Shown: positions 7,253-17,815, numbered from the stretch's first letter. The stretch is DNA of 44,117 nucleotides from Streptomyces rubellomurinus (GCF_000961885.1 NZ_JZKH01000069.1:1-44117); one strand, 5' to 3'. Notes: a model not told the origin generated them from the sequence alone. A program made the numbers and translations.

Positions 7253-8160
7253 GCCGCACCGTCCGCACCGTCCTCGGCGACCTCGACCCCGCCGAGCTCG
7301 GCGTCACCGACTCCCACGACCACCTCTTCATCCGCAGTCCGCTGCTCCCCGGCCAGGAACTGGACGACCCGGCCGCCGCCGAGGACGTCCTGCGCGCCTT
7401 CGCCGCCGCCGGCGGCCGCACCCTCGTCCAATGGACCCCGTACGGGATGGGCCGCGGCGCGGACTTCCTGGCCGCGCTGTCCCGGGCGACGGGCGTGCAG
7501 CTGGTCGCCGCCACCGGCGCCCACCAGGCCGTCCACTACGGCGGGGACGCCGTCGCGGGCCACGCCGACCTCGCCGAACGCTTCGTCGCCGAGCTGACCA
7601 CCGGACTGCCCGGCGCGCCCCGGGGCGTCCGCGCCGGCCTGATCAAGATCGCCTCCGACACCGGCCCGACCACCGCCTACACCCGCCGGGTGCACGCGGC
7701 CGCCGCCGAGGCGCACCACGCCACCGGCGCCCCGATCGCCGTCCACCTCGAAGCGGCCGGCGACCCGCACGAGATCCTGGACCGACTGCACGGCCGGCAC
7801 GGCGTGCCGACCGACCGGATCGTCCTCGGCCACCTCACCCGCCTGCCCGACCCGGCCCTGCACCGCAGCCTCGCCGCCGAGGGCGTCCATCTCGCACTGG
7901 ACAGCCCTTCCCGGGCCGGCCACCCCGCCGACCACCAGGCCTTCGACCTCATCGCCGACCTGGTCGACGCCGGCCACGCCGGCCAGCTGCTCCTCGGCGC
8001 CGACACCACCACCCGCACCGCCCGCCAGGCCGGCGGCCCGGCCCGACTGCTCACCGACCTCGCCCCCCGCCTGGCCCGAACCTTCGGCCCCGAGCTGCCC
8101 GAACTGCTGCTCACCGCCAACCCGGCCGCCGCCCTCGCGGCCGACTGGCGCACGCCGTAG
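7249..8160 (+). CDS. Phosphotriesterase-family metal-dependent hydrolase
   Basis: A 303-aa amidohydrolase-superfamily TIM barrel of the phosphotriesterase/phosphotriesterase-like lactonase branch. Binuclear metal ligands are visible in order: His23 and His25 (DSHDHL), Lys133 as the expected carboxylated bridge (GLIKIAS), His in AVHLEA, His in VLGHLTR and Asp in LLGADTTT. Such enzymes hydrolyse lactones, phosphotriesters or amides. It is the last gene of the TetR-led operon and overlaps the CMD gene by ATGA, so both probably act on the same compound. The natural substrate cannot be inferred. Confidence 0.86.
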   Translation: MSRTVRTVLGDLDPAELGVTDSHDHLFIRSPLLPGQELDDPAAAEDVLRAFAAAGGRTLVQWTPYGMGRGADFLAALSRATGVQLVAATGAHQAVHYGGDAVAGHADLAERFVAELTTGLPGAPRGVRAGLIKIASDTGPTTAYTRRVHAAAAEAHHATGAPIAVHLEAAGDPHEILDRLHGRHGVPTDRIVLGHLTRLPDPALHRSLAAEGVHLALDSPSRAGHPADHQAFDLIADLVDAGHAGQLLLGADTTTRTARQAGGPARLLTDLAPRLARTFGPELPELLLTANPAAALAADWRTP

Positions 8161-8314
8161 CCGCTCAGCGCCGCGCCCGCCGCCCTGTTGGCGCCCGCTG
8201 CCCCCGCTGCCCCCGTTGCCCCCGCTGCCCCCGCTGGTGCCCGCGCCGCCGCCCCCGCTCCTGTGGCCGACTCCTCCCGCCCGGGTTTCAATCCGAGTAG
8301 CCCTGCCGGACCAC

Positions 8315-8331
8315 GCCCCCAGAGCGGGGGC
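8315..8331 (+). terminator. Short GC hairpin upstream of the membrane protein gene
   Basis: GCCCCC (8315-8320) and GGGGGC (8326-8331) form a 6-bp stem with a 5-nt loop between the phosphotriesterase-like gene and the next gene. Just upstream (8190-8240) is a short CCCCGCTGC-type direct repeat. It could be a weak terminator or a leader hairpin. Confidence 0.33.
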
Positions 8332-8352
8332 ACCAGAGAGGGGGAGGAGACG

Positions 8353-9000
8353 ATGCACGCGTGGCTCGCTCCCGCCCGGCTCGCCGTCGCCGTCTTCCTG
8401 GCCGTCGCGCTCGGCATCAACGGCTACCACGCGGCGACCGACCCCACCGGGGTGGTGAACTACTTCAGCTACTTCACCAACCTCAGCAACTTCGTCGGGC
8501 TGGCCGTCCTGGGCTACGGCGGCTGGGCCGGCCTCACCGGCCGTCCGCCCGTCCCGGACGCGGTGCGCGGGGCGGCGGTGCTCTACCTCGCGATCACCGG
8601 CCTGGTCTACGGCACCGTCCTGGCGAAGTACCCGGAGCTGCTGGTGATCCCGTGGGTGAACGACGTCGTCCACCGCGCGATGCCGCTCGTCGTGCTCGCC
8701 GACTGGCTGATCGACCCGCCCGCCCGGCGCCTGCGCCCGACGGTCGTGCTCGGCTGGCTGGCCGTCCCGCTGCTCTACCTGACGTACACGCTGCTGCGCG
8801 GCCACGCCGTCGACTGGTACCCGTACCCGTTCCTCGACCCCGCCCGGCACGGCGGGTACCGGCGGGTCGCCGGGGCCTGCTTCCTGATGGCGGTGGCGTT
8901 CCTGCTGGTCGGCGGGGCGATCGTGGCGGCGGGCAACGCCCTCGCCGCCCGCCGCGACCCCGCCCCGCGCCGCCGCCACGCCCGCGCCCGAACCGGCTGA
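8353..9000 (+). CDS. Pr6Pr-family integral membrane protein
   Basis: A 215-aa protein with about six hydrophobic segments (residues near 8-24, 38-56, 74-95, 108-122, 134-152 and 178-200) and a basic C-terminal tail (RRDPAPRRRHARARTG). The blocks VNYFSYFTNLSNF and VLAKYPELLVIPWVNDVVHRAMPLVVLADWL are characteristic of the Pr6Pr membrane protein family (related to FAR-17a/AIG1 androgen-induced proteins). The biochemical function of bacterial members is unknown. The ATG at 8353 follows a good GGGGGAGGAG ribosome site. It has no obvious functional tie to its neighbours. Confidence 0.8.
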   Translation: MHAWLAPARLAVAVFLAVALGINGYHAATDPTGVVNYFSYFTNLSNFVGLAVLGYGGWAGLTGRPPVPDAVRGAAVLYLAITGLVYGTVLAKYPELLVIPWVNDVVHRAMPLVVLADWLIDPPARRLRPTVVLGWLAVPLLYLTYTLLRGHAVDWYPYPFLDPARHGGYRRVAGACFLMAVAFLLVGGAIVAAGNALAARRDPAPRRRHARARTG

Positions 9001-9026
9001 CGGTCCGGAGCCCTACGGTGGCGGCC

Positions 9027-9515
9027 ATGGTGACCCTCCGCGCCCTCACTCCCGACGACTGGCCGCTCTGGCGGGACCTGCGCCTCGCCGCCCTCACCGA
9101 CGCGCCGCACGCCTTCAAGGCGGGTCTCGCGGACTGGCACGACGGCGGCGCGCAGCGCTGGCGCGCCCGGCTCCACCTCCCCGGCGCGCACCGCGTCGCG
9201 GCGTTCCTCGCCGACACCCCGGTCGGCCTGGTCGGCGGCATGCCCGGGACGGGCGGCCCCGGCGTACGGGAGCTGCGCTCGTTGTGGGTCGGCCCGCGGG
9301 CGCGCGGCCGGGGTGTCGCGGACCGCCTGATCGAGGAGGTCGAGCGCTGGGCCCGCGCGGACGGCGGCACCGAGCTGCGCCTCGCCGTCCTCCCCGGCAA
9401 CGCCCCCGCGATCGCCCTCTACCGGCGCCACGGCTTCGCCCCGTTGGACGAGCCGCCCGGTGCGGACGGGCCCGGCGAGCTCCGCTTCGCGAAGCGCCTG
9501 AGCAGCCCGGCCTGA
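9027..9515 (+). CDS. GNAT family N-acetyltransferase
   Basis: A 162-aa GCN5-related acetyltransferase. It shows LRALTPDDWPLWRDLRLAAL at the N-terminus, the acetyl-CoA motif A VGPRARGRGVADRLIEEVE (Q/R-x-x-G-x-G/A pattern) and motif B LAVLPGNAPAIALYRRHGF. The substrate is unknown; the fold is of the small-molecule or antibiotic-modifying type. It starts 26 nt after the membrane protein gene. The last codons lie in a 14-bp tandem repeat that continues downstream, so the final Ser-Ser-Pro-Ala is encoded by repeat DNA. Confidence 0.92.
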   Translation: MVTLRALTPDDWPLWRDLRLAALTDAPHAFKAGLADWHDGGAQRWRARLHLPGAHRVAAFLADTPVGLVGGMPGTGGPGVRELRSLWVGPRARGRGVADRLIEEVERWARADGGTELRLAVLPGNAPAIALYRRHGFAPLDEPPGADGPGELRFAKRLSSPA

Positions 9516-9615
9516 GCAGCCCGGTCTCAGCAGTGCGGCCTGAGCAGCGCGGTTCTCAGCAGTGCGGCCCGAACAGCCAGGCCCGAACGGCCCGGCCTGC
9601 GTAGCCCGGCCCGAA
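9503..9615. repeat. GC-rich 14-bp tandem array (8 degenerate units)
   Basis: Eight units of consensus CAGCCCGGCCTGAG (one is 15 bp) run through the 3' end and downstream flank of the acetyltransferase gene, including its TGA stop. Units differ by 1-5 bases. Each 14-mer is two heptads (CAGCCCG and GCCTGAG types), so this array also keeps a 7-nt register, although its words differ from those of the AT-rich heptad arrays. Confidence 0.7.
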
Positions 9616-9632
9616 ACCGGTCGGAACGCGGC

Positions 9633-9677
9633 GCAGCGGGGCCCGCGCCCCATGGGGGAGGGCGCGGACCCCGCTGC
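9633..9677. terminator. Bidirectional terminator between convergent genes
   Basis: Arms at 9633-9650 and 9660-9677 pair over 18 positions with one mismatch (G-U wobble in the minus-strand transcript) and a 9-nt loop. It lies between the acetyltransferase gene (+) and the SDR gene (-). Confidence 0.65.
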
Positions 9678-9697
9678 CTGCCGGGGCGGGCGGCGGG

Positions 9698-10462
9698 TCA
9701 CATGTGCGTGCCGCCGTCGATCCGCAGCTCGGTGCCGGTGACGAAGGCGCCGTCGTCGGACGCCAGCATGGCGATCACGCCGGCCACCGTCTCCGGGCCC
9801 GCGAAGCCCTGGCCGAGGGCGGGGGAGAGCTTGGCCAGCAGGCTGAAGTCGGCGTCGGCGGGCAGGCCGGGGTTGTTCGTCATGCCGCTGTCGATGCTGC
9901 CCGGCGCGACGCAGACCGCGCGCAGGCCCTGCTTCGAGTACTCCGAGGCGATGGCGTGGGTGAAGGACTGGATGCCGCCCTTGGTCGCGGCGTAGGCGGC
10001 CATGTAGGGGTGGGCGAAGCTCGCCGAGGTGGAGCTGAAGTTGACCACCACGCCCTTGCCGCCCGCGAGCAGGGCGGGGAGCGCCTCGCGGGTCATCAGG
10101 AAGGTGCCGGTCAGGTTCACCGCGAGGAGCTTGTTCCAGAACTCCAGGGTGGTCTCGTGGGTGTGCGAGGAGCGCAGGATGCCGGCCGCGTTGACCAGGA
10201 CGTCCAGCCCGCCCAGGCCCGCGACCGCCTCGGCCACGCCCGCGACGACGGCGGCCTCGTCCGCGATGTCCAGGACCTGGAGGGTGAGCCGGTCCGCGGT
10301 GCCGTCCGTGGTCGCGCGCTCCAGGGTCCTCTTCAGGCCGTCCTCGTTGACGTCGACGGCGACGACCTTCCCGCCCTCGGCGAGGATCCGGTGCACGGTG
10401 GCCTGGCCGATGCCCGAGCCGCCGCCGGTGATCAGGACGTTCCGTCCGCTGAAGCGCTCCAT
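9698..10462 (-). CDS. SDR family NAD(P)-dependent oxidoreductase
   Basis: A 254-aa classical short-chain dehydrogenase. It has TGGGSGIG (cofactor loop, about residues 11-18), Asp after beta-2 (VAVDVNEDG, suggesting NAD preference), VNAAG, catalytic Ser in NFSSTSASF, YAATK (catalytic Tyr and Lys) and the C-terminal DGGTHM. The substrate is unknown. The ATG at 10462 follows GGAG at proper spacing. It is divergent from a TetR gene with palindromes in the shared promoter region, so that repressor probably controls it. Confidence 0.95.
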   Translation of the reverse strand: MERFSGRNVLITGGGSGIGQATVHRILAEGGKVVAVDVNEDGLKRTLERATTDGTADRLTLQVLDIADEAAVVAGVAEAVAGLGGLDVLVNAAGILRSSHTHETTLEFWNKLLAVNLTGTFLMTREALPALLAGGKGVVVNFSSTSASFAHPYMAAYAATKGGIQSFTHAIASEYSKQGLRAVCVAPGSIDSGMTNNPGLPADADFSLLAKLSPALGQGFAGPETVAGVIAMLASDDGAFVTGTELRIDGGTHM

Positions 10463-10519
10463 GGTGGTACTCCGTTCCGTTCGTGGTCTCTCGACCTTGA
10501 GGGACACGGTACGTCGATC

Positions 10520-10560
10520 TGGCACGTTGTGCCAAGAAGTCTCGCCGTGCCATATCGGCA
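10520..10560. promoter_or_regulatory. Operator palindromes between SDR and TetR genes
   Basis: TGGCACGTTGTGCCA (10520-10534) is a perfect 6-3-6 palindrome. TGCC-ATATC-GGCA (10548-10560) is a second, weaker one built on the same GTGCCA half-site. Both lie in the 138-nt divergent promoter region and are likely binding sites of the adjacent TetR protein. Confidence 0.55.
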
Positions 10561-10600
10561 TGCCGCGCCGAAGTGGCAGGGGGCCGCGTACGCTGAGCCC

Positions 10601-11218
10601 GTGACCGGACGCCCCACCCTGACCCAGCGCCGCCGCGAGGCCACCCGCCTCGACATCGCCCGCACCGCCGCCGCGCTCTTCGCCGAGCGGGGCGTCGAGG
10701 AGACCACCGCCGAGGAGATCGCCCTCGCCGCCGGCATCTCGCTGCGCACCTTCTACCGGTACTTCTCGGTCAAGGAGGGCGCCGTCGCCCCGCTGCTCGC
10801 GGCGGGCGGGCAGCGGTGGGTCGACCTGCTCGCCGAGAGCCCGGCGGACCTCCCGCTGCGCGAGGCGCTGGAACGCTCGGCCGTCGCGTCGCTGACCCCG
10901 GCCGACGACGCGGCCGTCGAGGCGATGCACTGGACCCGCAGCCTGCTGCGCGACCCCCGGCTGGACGGCACCTGGCAGCGCGTCCACGCCGGCTCGGAGG
11001 AGCGGCTGCGCACCGTCCTGGCCGTCCGCTGCCCGGACGGCGCCGACCCGCTGGAGATCCGGCTGGCCGCCGCCGCGGCGACGGCCGCGATCCGGGTCGC
11101 GCTGGAGCAGTGGGCCGCCTCCGACGCCCCGGTCACCGGCCCGGGCTCCCCGCAGGACCTCGGCGGCCGCTGCATGCGCGAGCTCACCGCGGGGCTGCGG
11201 CTGACGGCCGGCGGCTGA
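10601..11218 (+). CDS. TetR/AcrR family transcriptional regulator
   Basis: A 205-aa regulator with an N-terminal TetR HTH (TRLDIARTAAALFAERGVEE, then EEIALAAGISLRTFYRYFSVKEGAV) and a helical ligand domain. It is divergently transcribed from the SDR gene, with two GTGCCA-type palindromes between them, so it probably represses the SDR gene and itself. The GTG at 10601 is the only sensible start. The stop codon lies inside CTGACGG, the outermost word of heptad array 2. Confidence 0.93.
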   Translation: MTGRPTLTQRRREATRLDIARTAAALFAERGVEETTAEEIALAAGISLRTFYRYFSVKEGAVAPLLAAGGQRWVDLLAESPADLPLREALERSAVASLTPADDAAVEAMHWTRSLLRDPRLDGTWQRVHAGSEERLRTVLAVRCPDGADPLEIRLAAAAATAAIRVALEQWAASDAPVTGPGSPQDLGGRCMRELTAGLRLTAGG

Positions 11219-11287
11219 CGGGTAACAGCTGACAGAAGTTGAAAGATGAAATCTGAAAGCTGAAAGTTGAAATCTGTCATCTGTTAC
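11215..11287. repeat. AT-rich heptad array 2 (3 words, hinge, 7 words)
   Basis: Same grammar as the array at 4016. Minus-strand words outward from the centre are CTGTCAG, CTGTTAC and CCGTCAG (11235 back to 11215), the last overlapping the TetR stop codon. The hinge is AAG (11236-11238). Plus-strand words are TTGAAAG, ATGAAAT, CTGAAAG, CTGAAAG, TTGAAAT, CTGTCAT and CTGTTAC (11239-11287). GGGTAACAG at 11220 and CTGTTACCC at 11281 form flanking inverted repeats that could close a long hairpin. Confidence 0.82.
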
Positions 11288-11451
11288 CCCTCGGCGGCGG
11301 CGCCCTGCCCGCCCCCAGCCCGCGATCAGCTGTCTCCCAGCTCCCGCTAGGGTTGGTCCTCGCGCCCCGGCGGGGGAACCGGGTCGACGACCTCGGATGT
11401 CCTGTAGCTAGCGGAGGGGCGGGGAGTTCGAGGCGTGGGAGCAAGAAGGAC

Positions 11452-12597
11452 ATGGGTCTGACGAGCCACAAGGTGCTGGCGCTGGCCGTATTGATCGCCG
11501 TCGTGATGATGGTCGGCACGGTCTGGCTGTGGCCCAGACTCGCCGGGAAGGGCTGGCGGGCGGTGCTCGGCCGGATCGGCGCGCTGCTCGGCACCCAGCT
11601 GGCGGCGCTCGCCGCGCTCGGCCTGGTGGCGAACAACTACTTCGCCTTCTACAGCAGTTGGGACGACCTGCTGGGCACCGGCGACAACGGCCCGGTGGTG
11701 ATCCAGAACAAGGCGGACGCCTCCGGCCGCCTGCTGGTGGACACGATCGGCACCGCCTCGGTCAAGGGCGGCGGCGCGGTGGGCCGCGAGCCCGCCCAGT
11801 CCGGCGAGATCCGCAAGGTCCGCATCGACGGCAAGGCCAGCCGGCTCTCCACCGAGGGCTACGTCTACCTGCCGCCCCAGTACTTCCAGCCCGAGTACGC
11901 GAACCGGCAGTTCCCGGCCGTGATCGTCAGCACCGGCTTCCCCGGGCAGGCCGAGAACCTGATCACCCGCTTCAACTACCCGGGTGCGGCCCTCAAGCTG
12001 CTACAGGAGGGCCGGATGCAGCCGACCGTCATGGTCCTGGTCAAGCCCTCGCCGGCCATGCCGCAGGACACCGAGTGCGAGGACATCCCGAACGGCCCGC
12101 AGTCCGACACGTACTTCACCAAGGACGTCCCCTCGGCGATCCAGGCCAGCTACCGGGTCTCCACCGACCCGCAGGCCTGGGCCTTCATGGGTAACTCCAC
12201 CGGCGGCTACTGCGCCGTGAAGCTGGCCATGCGCCACCCGGACGTCTTCCCGACCGCCGTCGCCCTCTCCGGGTACTACGAGGCCGCCGACGACCCGACC
12301 ACCGGCGACCTGTTCGGCGGCAGCAAGCAGCGCCGCGACGAGGCGGACCTGATGTGGCGGCTGAAGAACCTGCCGCAGCCGAAGGTGTCCGTGCTGCTCG
12401 CCGGCACCAAGAAGGGCGACGGCGAGTACAAGCAGCAGACCGACAGGTTCATCGACGCCGTGCAGGCCCCGATGAAGGTCTCGTACGCCATGCTGGAGAA
12501 CGGCGGCCACAACTTCGAGACCTGGAGCGCGCTGCTGCCGTCCTCGCTGGAGTGGCTGTCCCAGCACCTCAAGGTGCCCGGCCGGCCCACCGTCTGA
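11452..12597 (+). CDS. Membrane-anchored alpha/beta-hydrolase esterase (antigen 85/esterase D-like)
   Basis: A 381-aa protein. Two N-terminal hydrophobic segments (about residues 7-28 and 40-60) anchor it; residues from about 65 on are probably extracytoplasmic. The catalytic domain has the nucleophile elbow GNSTGG (Ser) within FMGNSTGGYCAVKLAMRHPD, a strand FPAVIVSTGFPG, and a C-terminal ENGGHNFETW carrying the likely catalytic His. This resembles the esterase/mycolyltransferase-like family common in actinomycetes. I chose the ATG at 11452 because AAGGA lies just upstream and the upstream in-frame extension has no coding character. The substrate is unknown. Confidence 0.88.
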   Translation: MGLTSHKVLALAVLIAVVMMVGTVWLWPRLAGKGWRAVLGRIGALLGTQLAALAALGLVANNYFAFYSSWDDLLGTGDNGPVVIQNKADASGRLLVDTIGTASVKGGGAVGREPAQSGEIRKVRIDGKASRLSTEGYVYLPPQYFQPEYANRQFPAVIVSTGFPGQAENLITRFNYPGAALKLLQEGRMQPTVMVLVKPSPAMPQDTECEDIPNGPQSDTYFTKDVPSAIQASYRVSTDPQAWAFMGNSTGGYCAVKLAMRHPDVFPTAVALSGYYEAADDPTTGDLFGGSKQRRDEADLMWRLKNLPQPKVSVLLAGTKKGDGEYKQQTDRFIDAVQAPMKVSYAMLENGGHNFETWSALLPSSLEWLSQHLKVPGRPTV

Positions 12598-12606
12598 GAC
12601 TCCCGG

Positions 12607-12633
12607 CCCGGGGCCGTCGTCGACGTCCCCGGG
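12607..12633 (+). terminator. Weak hairpin after the esterase gene
   Basis: CCCGGGG (12607-12613) and CCCCGGG (12627-12633) can form a 7-bp stem with a 13-nt loop between the convergent esterase and MoaF-like genes. Confidence 0.35.
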
Positions 12634-12651
12634 CTCGTGCGTCCCGCCGGG

Positions 12652-12981
12652 TCAGGCGACCGGCTCCAGCGTGCCGGTGTGCAGCTGGCCGACCCGGCCG
12701 CCCTCGCCCTCGAAGGTCCAGAACGCCCGGACCGTCAGCCGGTTGAGGTCCATGACGTGGCTGACGGTGATCCCGCTCTGCTCCGTCCAGCTGACGAAGT
12801 AGACCGCCGGCGCGACCTCGGCGACGTGCAGCCGCACGTCCTCCCACTGGCCCGCCGACTCGCCGAGGCCCTCCCAGCGCAGCCGCGTGCCGTCGGCCGA
12901 GTAGGTGTTGCGGAACGCAGCGCCGTTGTCGACCCGGAAGAGGTAGGTGCGGCCGGCGAAGGCGGGCAGGGACGCGGTCAT
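12652..12981 (-). CDS. Small MoaF-like (calycin-type) protein
   Basis: A 109-aa protein: YLFRVDNGAAFRNTYSADGTRLRWEG opens a predicted all-beta domain that continues through VYFVSWTEQSGITVSHVMDL and RAFWTFEG. The pattern resembles MoaF-related small lipocalin-like domains, in which two N-terminal strands and a Trp-rich hairpin bind a small ligand. I recall this family only by its pattern, so the name is tentative. The ATG at 12981 has GAGGAG about 11 nt upstream. It is convergent with the esterase gene and divergent from the GH16 gene. Its role is unknown. Confidence 0.68.
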   Translation of the reverse strand: MTASLPAFAGRTYLFRVDNGAAFRNTYSADGTRLRWEGLGESAGQWEDVRLHVAEVAPAVYFVSWTEQSGITVSHVMDLNRLTVRAFWTFEGEGGRVGQLHTGTLEPVA

Positions 12982-13439
12982 GGCGGGGCGGCTCCTCGGT
13001 ACGGCGCTCTCGTGCGGTGGTCGCGACGCAGCGCGCGGTGGTCTTGTGCGGTGGATCTCGTGCGGTGGGTCTTGTGCAGTGCGGAAAATGCCAGGACTCC
13101 AATTTATCCGACCGGGCCCACGGCGCGGCGGTGGACGGCGCCCGGTTCCGGCGCGGTCGAGGGCCGCCTGCCGCACCACCCCCGGCCTCCTCCCCGCCCG
13201 CTTCCTGCCCCGCTCCCCGCCCCGCTTTCCGGCCCGCGGCCGGGGCCGATCCGGCAGACCGACAGGATTGATCAACTCGACCGCCACGCAGCGTCGTTGA
13301 TCGACACCAGTGTGAACTGCGCGACAAGCGGCCCGGGGGAGTTGTCCGTTCACGGACGGCCCGCCTAGCCTGCAACGGTCGTCCGCCGTCGCGGACCCCG
13401 CCGCCGGGACGCCGAGTCCCGTCCACCCGCCGGCGGGTC
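12982..13439. other. Divergent intergenic region with probable GH16 promoter
   Basis: About 460 nt without a credible gene. It holds four imperfect GTGCGGTGG direct repeats (13010-13085), TTGATCAA (13268-13275) followed by TTGATCGA (13297-13304), and a promoter-like pair TTGTCC (13342-13347) with 18-nt spacing to TAGCCT (13366-13371). GTCCG-TTCA-CGGAC overlaps the -35 box. The promoter would start transcription about 60 nt before the riboswitch. Confidence 0.45.
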
Positions 13440-13592
13440 ACTCGAGGATCACAGCGGACGGGAGCGGGGGAACCAAGGTCAGCGCCCGGCCGTACGCTCC
13501 CGCGTGCGCGCCGCGGCTTGGGGTGAAGCCGCCACATCCGGCGGCCGGGCATCCTCAGCCCGAACCCGACAGCTCACCTCGCAGGCGTCGCA
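13440..13592 (+). promoter_or_regulatory. c-di-AMP riboswitch (ydaO-yuaA class)
   Basis: The leader of the GH16 gene carries the hallmark ydaO-yuaA conserved blocks in order. These are AGCGGGGGAACCAAGG (about 13473-13488), CTTGGGGTGAAGCC (about 13517-13530), a variable GGCGG/CCGCC helix with CCGGGC, and the strongly conserved 3' block CCCGACAGCTCACCTCGCAG (13565-13584) ending 11 nt before the ribosome site. B. subtilis ydaO has the same order (GCGGGGGACCCA, TGGGGTGAATCC, CCGACAGCTAAC). In streptomycetes this class lies before cell-wall-active secreted proteins; high c-di-AMP is expected to turn expression off. Confidence 0.86.
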
Positions 13593-13603
13593 GAGGACAT
13601 CCC

Positions 13604-14884
<1,281 letters not shown>

Positions 14885-14886
14885 GC

Positions 14887-14914
14887 GCCGTAGCCGGTAG
14901 CCCGTAGCCCGCAG
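14887..14914. repeat. Short 7-bp tandem repeat after the GH16 stop codon
   Basis: Four consecutive heptads (GCCGTAG, CCGGTAG, CCCGTAG, CCCGCAG) begin 2 nt after the stop. This is a GC-rich, imperfect 7-nt register in a 3' flank. Confidence 0.4.
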
Positions 14915-14929
14915 ACCAGCCGCTCTCAC

Positions 14930-14977
14930 GAACCGGCAGTCGTCCCGACCTCCACGAGGCCGGACGGCTGCCGGTTC
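14930..14977. terminator. Terminator between GH16 and allR
   Basis: GAACCGGCAG (14930-14939) pairs with CTGCCGGTTC (14968-14977), and the stem continues inward for six more pairs with one G-U wobble, giving 16 bp around a 16-nt loop. It lies between convergent genes. Confidence 0.75.
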
Positions 14978-15028
14978 CTGCGTTCGCGCCCCGTCGTTCG
15001 CGCCCCCGCCGTTCGTGCCCCGCCGAGG

Positions 15029-15826
15029 TCAGGGGGCGAGGACCTGCCCCAGCCTGGTCGCGATCCGGTGCATCACGGGCACCAGCGAGGAGGCGCCGGT
15101 CTGCTCCTCCAGGGCGCGGATGCGGGCCTCCGGGCCGGAGACGGACAGGGCGGTGGGCGTCGGCGCGCCGGGGACGGCGAGGGCGATGCAGCGGACGCCG
15201 ATCTCCTGCTCCTGGTCGTCGACCACGTAGCCGCGCTCGCGCGCCTCGGCGAGCTGGCGGATCAGCTCCTGCGGGTCGGTGACGGTGAACTCGGTGTGCG
15301 CGGGAAGGGGGTTGGGGCCGACGACGGCGCGCACCTCGTCCTCGGGGAGCTGGGCGAGCAGCGCCTTGCCGACGCCCGTGCAGTGCGGCTGGACGCGCCG
15401 GCCGACCTCGGTGAACATCCGCATCGAGCGCCGCGACTGCACCTGCCCGACGTACACCACCTCGCCGCCCTCCAGCACCGCCAGGTTGGCGGTCTCGCCG
15501 GTGGCCTCCATGAGTTCGGCCAGGTAGGGGCGGGCCCAGCTGCCGAGCAGTCGGCCGGCGGTCTCGCCGAGGCGGATCAGCCGGGGGCCGAGGGTGTAGC
15601 GGCGCGCAGTGTCCTGGCGGACATAGCCCTGCTGGACGAGGGTACGAACCAGTCGGTGGATGGTGGGCATCGGGAGGCCGGAGCTGGTGGAGAGTTCGCT
15701 GAGCGTGGCCACGCCGCCGGAGTCGGCCAGCGCCTCCAGGAGGTGGAAGGCGCGCTCGACGGACTGCACCCCGCCGCTCGCGCGGTCGGTGCCTGTCGTC
15801 GATGCTGGGTCGGAGGTCCGGGCCAC
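15029..15826 (-). CDS. allR: IclR-family regulator AllR of allantoin/glyoxylate metabolism
   Basis: A 265-aa IclR protein. The N-terminal winged HTH (SVERAFHLLEALADSGGVAT, LSELSTSSGLPMPTIHRLVRTLVQQGYV) is followed by the IclR effector domain (GETANLAVLEGGEVVYVGQV, GVGKALLAQLPEDEVRAVV, YVVDDQEQEIGVRCIALAVP). It closely resembles my recollection of S. coelicolor AllR (SCO6246), the repressor of allantoin genes that responds to glyoxylate-related metabolites. It is divergent from malate synthase, with the palindrome TTTCAACAAACCGTTGAAA between them. The GTG at 15826 is chosen for its AAGGGA ribosome site. The four matching palindromes in this window are its probable operators. Confidence 0.92.
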   Translation of the reverse strand: MARTSDPASTTGTDRASGGVQSVERAFHLLEALADSGGVATLSELSTSSGLPMPTIHRLVRTLVQQGYVRQDTARRYTLGPRLIRLGETAGRLLGSWARPYLAELMEATGETANLAVLEGGEVVYVGQVQSRRSMRMFTEVGRRVQPHCTGVGKALLAQLPEDEVRAVVGPNPLPAHTEFTVTDPQELIRQLAEARERGYVVDDQEQEIGVRCIALAVPGAPTPTALSVSGPEARIRALEEQTGASSLVPVMHRIATRLGQVLAP

Positions 15827-15870
15827 CGGTGTTCCCTTCGCTGTCGGGGCGGAGCAGAGTCCCGGCGATC

Positions 15871-15912
15871 TTTCAACAAACCGTTGAAATTCTGTATCGC
15901 GGAAACTAGTCT
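15871..15912 (+). promoter_or_regulatory. AllR box A and malate synthase promoter
   Basis: TTTCAACAAACCGTTGAAA (15871-15889) is a perfect 7-5-7 palindrome. Its right arm contains TTGAAA (15884-15889), which with 17-nt spacing to TAGTCT (15907-15912) makes a credible promoter for aceB, so a bound repressor would cover the -35 box. ATTCTGTA (15889-15896) and TACAGAAT (15919-15926) form a second inverted repeat around the -10 region. Confidence 0.75.
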
Positions 15913-16028
15913 CCACTTTACAGAATCGAACCCGCCGACAGACGGGCCCGATCCAAGGAATCTCCCCGAGCGGGGCTCCCACCGGAACCCCTCTCGCCAG
16001 GCTCAACCGTCTTAGGAGTGTCCTGCCC

Positions 16029-17678
<1,650 letters not shown>

Positions 17679-17721
17679 GCCCGCCCGGGCCCGGCCCGGT
17701 CCGGCTGCGCACCCACCTGCT

Positions 17722-17791
17722 CCGTTCCGCACGGCGACGCGTCCGGCTGTTTTCGCGTCGCCGAGCGGGACGGTGTTTTTCTTTGTTCTTC
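17722..17791 (+). terminator. Strong intrinsic terminator after aceB
   Basis: The arms 17722-17741 and 17754-17773 pair over 20 positions with one wobble and one mismatch around a 12-nt loop. A T-rich tract (TGTTTTTCTTTGTTCTT) starts immediately after. A T-tract this clear is rare in this GC-rich window. It separates aceB from the small gene at 17816. Confidence 0.85.
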
Positions 17792-17815
17792 CTTACCCGG
17801 CATAGGAGTTGGAGC

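Noticed and set aside
6940..8979. Long minus-strand open frame (679 codons) across the CMD, hydrolase and membrane protein genes
   Set aside because: Gly/Val/Arg-rich antisense shadow typical of GC-rich DNA; the plus-strand genes have clear domains and ribosome sites.
13523..13603. Earlier in-frame start for the GH16 gene
   Set aside because: It would place the start inside the conserved c-di-AMP riboswitch (the GGGGTGAAG block supplies the GTG); the ATG at 13604 has GAGGA and is followed by a proper signal peptide.
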